A stretch of DNA of 64,000 nucleotides from Akkermansiaceae bacterium (GTDB taxonomy: Bacteria > Verrucomicrobiota > Verrucomicrobiia > Verrucomicrobiales > Akkermansiaceae). The notes under the pieces were generated by a model. It searched no databases and was not told the DNA's origin. It was given only the letters and a program-made list of their open reading frames with translations. The stretch is from positions 62,001 to 126,000 of the forward strand of contig CAJIZY010000003.1 in the NCBI GenBank assembly GCA_905181965.1. Direction: 5' to 3'. Below are positions 10,097 to 17,930 of the stretch, one piece after another (position 1 is the first letter of the stretch; the number at the start of each line of letters is the position of its first letter). A program made the translations under genes and the position numbers.

Positions 10097-11392
10097 TTAG
10101 AACTTGGAAAAGAATCCACGCTTTTTTTTGGCCTCGTTAGGAATTTGATTTTCTCCGAGCTCCTTGAGCGAACGATTCATCGAATCGATTCCCGTAGCTA
10201 TGCTTTGGAAACTTTTTTCCAGTTGATTATTGGATCGCAGAAAAACATCGCGACTTGTCTCCAGCAGCTTACTCGCCGCATCGGTAAAGGTTTTCTCAAC
10301 CATTTTTTGGTGCCCGGTCAGCCTCACCTGAAGAACCTCGGCTGACTCCGTAAGCATACGGGTAGACTCGTTCAAATTCACCAGGAAGGTCTCATGCGCC
10401 TTGGCCAGAGACGTGACCAATTGCGGTATACTATTGGCCTGCTGGATCAATTCTTCCCCAACCAAAGTACGGCTATCATTAAGTTTAGGGAGCAGCTTCT
10501 CCACACAGAAAGAATCAATCATCGTGAGCGTTTCGTCTTCTTTCTTTTGAACCAATGCGAGCGGAAAGCTCATCAGGATACTCAAAATCAAACCAAGCAA
10601 GGTCGTATCAAATGCGGTTCCCAACCCCCCGGTAAGACTGTTGATCGACTCCTTTAAAGACTCCGGATCCGAAGCATCACCCATCGCGAGCGACCCAACC
10701 GCAACCGAAAGGCCAATCACAGTCCCAATGAAACCGAGAATGGGAATGGCCCACAAGAAAACCTTCACTAACGAATACGAACTACTTGAGCGGTTGGCAT
10801 CGATATCCGATTGCGTGTTGAGAAAATCTGCCACCTCCTGGTTGTTCACCCGTGATTCAAAAAGCTCCAGAGCCTTCCGGATTCGATTCACCATAAGACT
10901 GTCTCGAAGCTTGATGGGAACGTGATAAACATTATCGATAAAGGTGCCCACATTCCCAACGTGAATCTCCCGCCCAAGATGCTCAGGGAAAAGGTTGAGT
11001 AGAGTTGCCCGCTCCTGACTCTTATTCTTCTTCCATTTCATCGCGAGCATCACCAAGCCCCAGCAAAAAAGGAAGGTTTCAACCCAATTCACCCAGCCAC
11101 GGTCGAGGAAAAGATCACCGAGCCGACTCCCCAAAAATGGAACCATAAACCCTAAAACGCCCAGCGTTATCAACACTCCAAAAAAGAGACTCTTTCCAAA
11201 GTTAACGTTCGCATGATCGCCCTCCTCCCATCCGGTTCTCTCAGGGTGCTTGGACTTGGCAGCATCACCACCAGAAACAATTTCCGAAGGAATCGTTAAT
11301 CGATTTTGACAAGCCGGGCACTGCACTTGGTGCCCCAAGTGCTCGGGGGTAACATCCAGCGCGGTCGAACAATGAGGACAAGAAATTTGCAT
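10097..11392 (-). CDS. MotA/TolQ/ExbB-family proton channel with N-terminal zinc ribbon
   Basis: A 431-residue protein. Residues 1-30 form a zinc ribbon with two CPxC pairs (C5, C8, C25, C28). Two membrane helices follow (about 68-90 and 102-120), then a cytoplasmic stretch. Next come the two conserved channel helices: SLVKVFLWAIPILGFIGTVIGLSV-type (about 205-235) and LGTAFDTTLLGLILS (about 255-285), which carry the TolQ/ExbB signature. The last 130 residues look like a long cytoplasmic helical tail. Members of this family use the ion gradient to drive rotation around an ExbD/TolR/MotB dimer. It is the first gene of a same-strand run with two ExbD-like genes (gaps 10 and 2 nt) and two secreted propellers. 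The zinc ribbon is not part of classical TolQ or ExbB. Confidence 0.78.
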   Translation of the reverse strand: MQISCPHCSTALDVTPEHLGHQVQCPACQNRLTIPSEIVSGGDAAKSKHPERTGWEEGDHANVNFGKSLFFGVLITLGVLGFMVPFLGSRLGDLFLDRGWVNWVETFLFCWGLVMLAMKWKKNKSQERATLLNLFPEHLGREIHVGNVGTFIDNVYHVPIKLRDSLMVNRIRKALELFESRVNNQEVADFLNTQSDIDANRSSSSYSLVKVFLWAIPILGFIGTVIGLSVAVGSLAMGDASDPESLKESINSLTGGLGTAFDTTLLGLILSILMSFPLALVQKKEDETLTMIDSFCVEKLLPKLNDSRTLVGEELIQQANSIPQLVTSLAKAHETFLVNLNESTRMLTESAEVLQVRLTGHQKMVEKTFTDAASKLLETSRDVFLRSNNQLEKSFQSIATGIDSMNRSLKELGENQIPNEAKKKRGFFSKF

Positions 11393-11608
11393 GGGAAATT
11401 AAACTGGAAAGAACGCCGAAACAGAATCGGCCTTTGTTGATAACTTCTAGACGAACCTATGCCAATTCGCATTTTACGTCTCTTTGAGCCAAACTCTCAT
11501 AAACTAACCGAGGGTCACTAACATTACTCGATATTTCACCTTGCGCTCTAACTTCTAGTTTGCTCAGTAAAAGAAAAGCTCTAGGATTGGGAGGTGAGGA
11601 GGGAAATA

Positions 11609-13627
11609 ATGGGATTGGGAGTAAGGCAGACCATCATATTTCTTTTCGGCTTTTTGGGATTTTCATCCGTCGCGCAAGCAAAAAGCGTAGCTCGACACTG
11701 GAACGAAGAAAACCTCGCCGCTATCCGTCTAGACTTTCCCGCTCCAACCGTCCACGCGCGGAACCTTTTCCATCTTTCCGTGGCAATGTGGGATGCTTGG
11801 GCGGCTTTTGACGATGAGGCTACTAGCTATCTCTACAATGAAAGCGCGCTAGTTCCAGTTGGTTCGACAGTTGAAGCTGCACGCCATGAAGCGATCAGCT
11901 ACGCAGCCTACCGTGTGCTCAAGCATCGCTATGCTTTTTCAACGAATTCCTCCACCACTCTGGCTGCTCTCGATCTTCGTTTGAGCGACCTCGGATATGA
12001 CAAGGCTGAGACCTCAACTATCGGGGCCTTACCTTCAGCTGTTGGGAACAGGATTGGGGCTGCAATCATCAGCTACGGTAGGGAAGACGGGGCCAATGAA
12101 AGCACACTTGCCGGCTACCGCGATGACACAAATTATATCCCCGCGAATTCACCGCTCATTTTGGCGACAAATGACACTGCTTCCTTCTTTCCCAACGGCT
12201 GGTCTGATCTGAATCGATGGCAGCCTCTAGCCTTCAGCGTTGCCTTCACTCAGAATGGTCAAATCGCTTCAAAAATTCAACGATTTGTCAGCCCACACTG
12301 GGGAAGTGTGAAGGCCTTTGGTCTATTTTCCTCCGACCGAGATTCCGACGGTCTTTACTTCGACCCAGGCGCCCCACCTAAGTTGGGAGAAAACGGTGGC
12401 CTTGATTACAAGACTAATGCAGTTGAGGTTTTGGAGTATTCGGCACTCCTTGACCCTACTAACCCGTCCACCATCAATCTCTCACCATCAGTACGTGGAA
12501 ACAATCCTCTCGGAACAAATGATGGGACCGGCCATCCGATCAATCCGGAAACTGGGCTTCCTTATCCCGATAATGAAGTTCTGCATGCTGATTTTGGGCG
12601 CTGTGTCGCTGAATTCTGGGCCGACGGTCCAGACTCGGAAACTCCTCCCGGCCACTGGAATATCCTCGCCAACGAAGTCACTGACATCATAGCCGCGGAT
12701 CCGTCCCTTGATCTAAAAATCGCCCGTGATGGTCCAGTTTTAGATATTCTCGAATGGGAATTAAAACTCTACTTCGCGCTCAATTCAGCTCTCCATAATA
12801 CAGCAGTCGCGGTTTGGGGTGTGAAAGCGCACTACGATTACGTCCGCCCTATTTCAGCGATCCGCTACCTCGCTCGCCTTGGCGAATTACCTCTTATTCC
12901 TGGATTGATTGAAGAAATCACCGCTTCAACCGGCGAAAGCTACCACAGCCATCTCTCTTTCTACGTTGGTAGTATCGCGGTCAATGTGTGGCCCGGTGAA
13001 CCAGATGATCCAGAAACCGAGGCCGGAGGCCGGGAGTGGATTCTCGCACAGAACTGGCTTCCCTATCAACAGGACGTCTTCGTCACTCCCGCCTTCGCCG
13101 GGTATGTCTCCGGACACTCAGGATTTAGCCGAGCCGCCGCAGAAGTGATGACGCTTTTCACTGGCTCATCCTTCTTTCCTGGCGGACTGTTCTCCCACAC
13201 TATCCCCGCTGGTTATCTCAAATTCGAAGCGGGGCCTACCCGTGACCTCACTCTACAATGGGCCACCTATTACGACGCTGCAGATGAAGCAGGCGAATCG
13301 CGGATCTACGGCGGTATCCACCTCTCACCCGATGATGGTCCAGGACGTATCATGGGACAAAAAATTGGGGAAGCCGCCTATAAGCATGCCAAAAAATACT
13401 GGGGAGGTGATATTTTGAGGCATCCCTCTCTCGTCTTGAATGATACGGGTAAGCTGTGGTTTCAGACTATTCCGGGCTATCAACACACGATCGAAAGCGG
13501 AACGGATCTTCTCACCTTCCCGACGATCGAAGCTGCTTCCATTCCGGCGACGGGACACGAGGCGACGTTGAACGTCCCGGTCTCTGGGCCAAGTCGCTTT
13601 TTTCGGCTGAAAATTACCCCGCCTTAA
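11609..13627 (+). CDS. Secreted vanadium-dependent haloperoxidase family protein
   Basis: An upstream GTG (11594) is in frame, but a strong ribosome-binding site (GAGGAGGGA, 11596-11604) sits just before ATG 11609. That ATG directly begins a signal peptide (MGLGVRQTIIFLFGFLG...AQA). The PAP2/vanadium-haloperoxidase core is complete by eye: KAHYDYVRP (about 407-415) as the first phosphate/vanadate motif, YVSGHSGFSR (about 498-507) as the SGH motif, and SRIYGGIHLSPDDG (about 565-578) with the catalytic His. The C-terminus (LWFQTIPGYQHTIESG... FFRLKITPP) is the secreted-protein tail seen elsewhere in the window. Family members either oxidise halides with peroxide or act as phosphatases, and the sequence alone does not decide which. 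The gene stands alone, divergent from the ExbB run and convergent with ileS. Confidence 0.82.
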   Translation: MGLGVRQTIIFLFGFLGFSSVAQAKSVARHWNEENLAAIRLDFPAPTVHARNLFHLSVAMWDAWAAFDDEATSYLYNESALVPVGSTVEAARHEAISYAAYRVLKHRYAFSTNSSTTLAALDLRLSDLGYDKAETSTIGALPSAVGNRIGAAIISYGREDGANESTLAGYRDDTNYIPANSPLILATNDTASFFPNGWSDLNRWQPLAFSVAFTQNGQIASKIQRFVSPHWGSVKAFGLFSSDRDSDGLYFDPGAPPKLGENGGLDYKTNAVEVLEYSALLDPTNPSTINLSPSVRGNNPLGTNDGTGHPINPETGLPYPDNEVLHADFGRCVAEFWADGPDSETPPGHWNILANEVTDIIAADPSLDLKIARDGPVLDILEWELKLYFALNSALHNTAVAVWGVKAHYDYVRPISAIRYLARLGELPLIPGLIEEITASTGESYHSHLSFYVGSIAVNVWPGEPDDPETEAGGREWILAQNWLPYQQDVFVTPAFAGYVSGHSGFSRAAAEVMTLFTGSSFFPGGLFSHTIPAGYLKFEAGPTRDLTLQWATYYDAADEAGESRIYGGIHLSPDDGPGRIMGQKIGEAAYKHAKKYWGGDILRHPSLVLNDTGKLWFQTIPGYQHTIESGTDLLTFPTIEAASIPATGHEATLNVPVSGPSRFFRLKITPP

Positions 13628-13651
13628 TCACGAGCACACTTAAAAGAATTC

Positions 13652-16369
13652 CTAAGAGACCGCATCCGCACAACGCTGACAGAGACCATCGCTATTGACG
13701 GCGGGTTCGTATTTACGGCAGCGGGGACACATCGGATGTGAAGTTCTCTCCACAGCCGCAGACATCACATCACCCTCTTCTATCTTCAGTTCGCTCACAA
13801 TGAAGAATTCGGAAGAAAATTGATGATCCTTAAGCAATTCAAAGCACGGATTGCTCGATGGAATAGTTAGAGTGACGCTTGCTTCATTATTCTTTTTGAA
13901 TTCCTTCCCCTGAACCTTCTCCTCAATTGCAGCCTGCATAACAGCCTTGATCTCAAGAAGTCTGTCAATCGTCTCTATCGCATCGGTGGTAGCGTATTTG
14001 GGGTTTACCTTTGGGAAATCCTGTTCATGGATACTCCCTTCACCACCCGCATGCTCCCAGGCTTCCTCACTGGTGTAGGCTAGAACCGGCGCGAGAAGTT
14101 TTACGAGAGCATCAAATAGCTGCCCCATCACCCAAACACTCGCTTTGCGTTGCTCACTTCCCTCGGTGTCGCAATAGAGGCGGTCTTTGGTAATATCGAT
14201 ATAGTTAGCGCTGAGATCGCTCGCGGCAAACTGATTAACCAGCGTAAAAACCTTACGGAAGTCATACTTTTCATAAGCCTCTCGCACTTCAGCGATAATG
14301 ACCTGCAAGCGCTCCATGATCCACTGATCAATCAGCGGAAGTGATGCTGGTTCTGCTACCTTTTCATCCCGCATGTTGCCAAGGAGAATTTTAAAGGTGT
14401 TGCGGAGTCGACGATAGGGCTCTCCAACTTGCTGGAAGAGCTTCTCACTGAAAGGGACCTCATTTTGCCAATCCACCGAACTCACCCAAAGACGAAGGAT
14501 ATCAGCGCCATATTTCCCATAGAAGTGCGCCGCATCAGTCGGCTTCCCTTTCTTCTTGGCATCCTTGGTAGAAGTTTTCTTCCCAGTTTCGGTATCCACC
14601 ACAAAGCCGTGAGTCATCACTGTTTTATAAGGTGCTTTGTCTCGCACTCCGACACTCAGCATGAGCGAGCTTTGGAACCACCCACGGTGCTGATCGGTCG
14701 CCTCGAGGTAGAGGTCGGCCGGAACATTGAGCTCAGGATGAGCCTCGAGAACTGCAACGTGGGACGAGCCAGAATCGATCCAGACGTCCAAGGTATCGCG
14801 GCATTTTTTAGACCCCTTGGGTAAATCGAGAAGGGTGGCCCATTCAGCATCAGATTTTTCAAACCAGACGTTGGTGCCTTCCTTCTCAACGAGATCGGCA
14901 ATTTTCTTGGCAAGATCAGCCGAGACGATGGGCTCACCATCTTCCTTAAAGAAAACAGGAAGCGGAACACCCCAAGTTCTCTGGCGCGAAATACACCAGT
15001 CAGGCCGAGCTTCGACAGTTCCGTAAATACGATTACGACCCCAATTGGGAAGCCACTCAACATCATCAATCTCACTGAGAGCTTTTTCGCGAAGCCCCTC
15101 CATAGAGATGAAGAACTGTTCTACCGCGCGGAAGATGATGGGTGTCTTGGAGCGCCAGCAGTGCGGGTAACTGTGCTCGTAGGTTTCCTCGCCTAGAAGC
15201 GCTCCTTTTTCAGTAAGAATCTCAACAATCCGAGCATTCCCTTTGAAGACGTGTGTTCCGACCAACTCGGGCAGACCACATTCGTCAGTGAAGAGTCCAT
15301 CGTCATCAACCGGGCTGAGCACAGCCAGGCCGTTTTGCTGCCCGATAGAGTAGTCATCAGCTCCATGACCGGGAGCGATATGAACTGCCCCTGTTCCTGA
15401 CTCGGTGGTGACGAAAGAAGCAAGAATCACTTTGGAAGAACGGTCTAAGAAGGGGTGCTGTGCTTCTAAGCCTTCGAGCTCTGCTCCCTTGATTTCGCCC
15501 AATTCCTCTTCTAAAGTCAGGCCAGTTTTTTCCTGAAAATCGACAAGAAGATCACGGACAACGATAATTGTTTCACCATTCGAATATTTCCCGATGGTGT
15601 AAGTGAAACGCTCATGCACTGCGATTCCGAGATTCGCTGGAAGCGTCCAAGGCGTCGTAGTCCAAATTGCGATCGAGCTCCCGGCAGGTAAAGTGTCGTG
15701 CGAGGGAAGATTGAATTTCACGAAAACGGCAGTCGATCTCTTGACCTGATACTCGACCTCAGCCTCGGCAAGCGCAGTCTTAGCCCCGAAGGACCACTGG
15801 ACTGGCTTCTTTGATTGATAAATGCAGCCCTTCTCGATCAATGCCGCAAACGTCCTGAGAATATTAGCTTCGTAACCGGGATCAAGGGTGAGGTAGGGGT
15901 TATCCCAATCGCCAAAAACCCCAAGCCGCTTAAAAGATTCACGCTGAGTATCAATCCAGCCTCTTGCGAAGGTTTCGCAACGACGTCGGATTTCAGCGGG
16001 TTCGATATCGCGAGCATCCTCATCCTGCATCACCTTAAACTCGATCGGAAGACCATGGCAGTCCCAACCTGGGATGTAAGGCGTTTCAAATCCGGCCATT
16101 GTCTTTGATTTCACCACAAAGTCTTTAAGGACTTTGTTGAGACCGGTTCCCATATGAACGTCCCCGTTTGCAAATGGAGGGCCATCATGAAGGATGAACT
16201 TCTCAGCATTTTCAGCTTTTCTTTTAGCAATAATTCGCGCGTAGAGATCTTCGGAGTTCCACTTGTCGAGGCGAGCCGGCTCCCGCACGGTCAGATTCCC
16301 CTTCATGGGGAAATCTGTTTTCGGCAGAAACAGGGTGTCTTTGTAGGATTTTCCTTCAGGAGTGCTCAT
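13652..16369 (-). CDS. ileS: Isoleucine--tRNA ligase
   Basis: A 905-residue class I aminoacyl-tRNA synthetase charging tRNA-Ile. The HIGH signature is HMGT (residues 72-75, in PPFANGDVHMGTGLNKV). The editing (CP1) domain follows, with TTTPWTLPANLGIAVH and GTGAVHIAPGHGADD. DWCISRQRTWGVPLPVF and HRGWFQSSLM are diagnostic for IleS. The KMSKS loop reads KKTSTKD (about residues 596-602), so the canonical fourth-position Lys is Thr. A four-Cys zinc site closes the protein (CPRCRKYEPAVNSDGLCQRC). Length is normal. It is alone on the minus strand, 168 nt downstream of a DUF1501 gene, and no leader or T-box-like structure was recognised upstream. Confidence 0.95.
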   Translation of the reverse strand: MSTPEGKSYKDTLFLPKTDFPMKGNLTVREPARLDKWNSEDLYARIIAKRKAENAEKFILHDGPPFANGDVHMGTGLNKVLKDFVVKSKTMAGFETPYIPGWDCHGLPIEFKVMQDEDARDIEPAEIRRRCETFARGWIDTQRESFKRLGVFGDWDNPYLTLDPGYEANILRTFAALIEKGCIYQSKKPVQWSFGAKTALAEAEVEYQVKRSTAVFVKFNLPSHDTLPAGSSIAIWTTTPWTLPANLGIAVHERFTYTIGKYSNGETIIVVRDLLVDFQEKTGLTLEEELGEIKGAELEGLEAQHPFLDRSSKVILASFVTTESGTGAVHIAPGHGADDYSIGQQNGLAVLSPVDDDGLFTDECGLPELVGTHVFKGNARIVEILTEKGALLGEETYEHSYPHCWRSKTPIIFRAVEQFFISMEGLREKALSEIDDVEWLPNWGRNRIYGTVEARPDWCISRQRTWGVPLPVFFKEDGEPIVSADLAKKIADLVEKEGTNVWFEKSDAEWATLLDLPKGSKKCRDTLDVWIDSGSSHVAVLEAHPELNVPADLYLEATDQHRGWFQSSLMLSVGVRDKAPYKTVMTHGFVVDTETGKKTSTKDAKKKGKPTDAAHFYGKYGADILRLWVSSVDWQNEVPFSEKLFQQVGEPYRRLRNTFKILLGNMRDEKVAEPASLPLIDQWIMERLQVIIAEVREAYEKYDFRKVFTLVNQFAASDLSANYIDITKDRLYCDTEGSEQRKASVWVMGQLFDALVKLLAPVLAYTSEEAWEHAGGEGSIHEQDFPKVNPKYATTDAIETIDRLLEIKAVMQAAIEEKVQGKEFKKNNEASVTLTIPSSNPCFELLKDHQFSSEFFIVSELKIEEGDVMSAAVERTSHPMCPRCRKYEPAVNSDGLCQRCADAVS

Positions 16370-16537
16370 AGCGCTAGAAATCAGGGCGGACGCTAGGCTT
16401 GAGGACTCAAAAGGTCAAGGTCGGGCCAAAGCACCTTCTCTTTTAGCAATTCAGCCTACTTTCGGATTATGACGACACACCAACAACGAGGCCGCTTAAC
16501 GAAATCACGTCACAAGCAAAATCTCGGCAACAACATG

Positions 16538-17929
16538 TCACGCCAAGATATCCTTCACGACATGTCCGTGGACATCGGTGAGGCGAAAATCCCGGCCGGA
16601 GTATCGGTAGGTCAGATTTTCGTGATCCAGTCCCATGAGGTGAAGAATGGTGGCGTGGAGATCATGGACATGGACCTTATTTTCCATGGCCGCGAAGCCA
16701 AACTCGTCGGTCGAACCGTAGGTCATGCCGCCCTTGACTCCTCCGCCGGCGAGCCAAACGGTAAATCCATGGTGATTATGATCGCGCCCACTTCCTCCCT
16801 CAGACACCGGGGTGCGACCAAACTCACCTCCCCATAAAACCAAAGTGTCTTCGAGGAGGCCTCGAGATTTCAAATCACGAAGCAAGCCGGCAACGGCCTG
16901 ATCACTTTGCTGCCCCTTTGTTCGGTGCCCATTTTCGATATTGCCATGATCATCCCAAGGTTGACCGCCACCAAAATAAACCTGCACCATGCGAACCCCA
17001 CGCTCGACGAGACGGCGGGCCGCGAGACAAGAATCGGCAAACTGCCCTTTCCCATAAAGCTCGCGAGTCGCTTTGGTTTCCTTGCTCACATCAAAAGCCT
17101 CCTGAGCTTCGGTCTGCATTCTGAAGGCTACTTCAAGCGACTGGATCCGTGACTCAAGCTTGTCATCTCCCGCGCGTTGATCCGAGTGAAGGCCGTTGAG
17201 CCGGTTAATCAGATCAAGCTGTTGACGCTGGGTCCGAGGAGTGAGGTGCTTGTTGCTGATATGATCAACGATCTTTTTGGGATCGAGCTTACCTATGTGG
17301 CAGCCCTGATGAATTCCGGGAAGGAAACCGTTACTCCAAAGTTGTGGCCCTACGACCGGTTTACCCGGACATAAGACAACAAAACCCGGAAGATTTTGAT
17401 TTTCGGTCCCCAGACCATAACTTAGCCAAGACCCCATGCTGGGGCGAATTGGCTGAGTGATCCCCGAATTCATCATAAGCAGGGAAGGCTCGTGATTGGG
17501 CACATCAGTGTGCATGGATCGAATGACGCAGATGTCATCGATACACTTTGCAACCTCGGGAAAAATTTCGCTGACCGGAATCCCAGACTGCCCCGATTGC
17601 TTAAACTTGAAGGGCGATTTGAAAAGTCCTCCGGTTTGTCTTTCTGTTTTACGTTCAGCTCCCGGCGGGCGCTGCCCATGATATTTCTCGAGAGCCGGCT
17701 TGGGGTCAAAGGTATCGACCTGGGAAGGGCCACCATTCATGAAGAGATGGATGATACGCTTAGCCCTAGGTTGAATATGAGGAGATTTTGGAACGAGCGG
17801 ACTTTCCGCAGCTAACAAGCCTTGATCGGCAAGAACTCCGGCAAGCCCGAGCGACGCGAATCCTCCTCCCGCGCGTTTCAGCATATCGCGGCGATTCATC
17901 ATGGGCTGGTCGAAGGTTCCGTTTTGCAT
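16538..17929 (-). CDS. DUF1501 family Tat-exported protein (paired with PSD1)
   Basis: A 463-residue intact DUF1501 protein. The twin-arginine motif is NRRDMLKRAGGG at residues 12-23, followed by a hydrophobic stretch. An inner ATG 10 codons in (MNRRDM) is an alternative start; the first ATG is kept because it begins 1 nt after the PSD1 stop codon, implying coupling. Landmarks are [40 protein letters not shown] and [13 protein letters not shown]...LTDVHGHVV. It shares the alkaline-phosphatase-like architecture of the family; the substrate is unknown. Confidence 0.88.
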   Translation of the reverse strand: MQNGTFDQPMMNRRDMLKRAGGGFASLGLAGVLADQGLLAAESPLVPKSPHIQPRAKRIIHLFMNGGPSQVDTFDPKPALEKYHGQRPPGAERKTERQTGGLFKSPFKFKQSGQSGIPVSEIFPEVAKCIDDICVIRSMHTDVPNHEPSLLMMNSGITQPIRPSMGSWLSYGLGTENQNLPGFVVLCPGKPVVGPQLWSNGFLPGIHQGCHIGKLDPKKIVDHISNKHLTPRTQRQQLDLINRLNGLHSDQRAGDDKLESRIQSLEVAFRMQTEAQEAFDVSKETKATRELYGKGQFADSCLAARRLVERGVRMVQVYFGGGQPWDDHGNIENGHRTKGQQSDQAVAGLLRDLKSRGLLEDTLVLWGGEFGRTPVSEGGSGRDHNHHGFTVWLAGGGVKGGMTYGSTDEFGFAAMENKVHVHDLHATILHLMGLDHENLTYRYSGRDFRLTDVHGHVVKDILA

Positions 17930-17930
17930 G

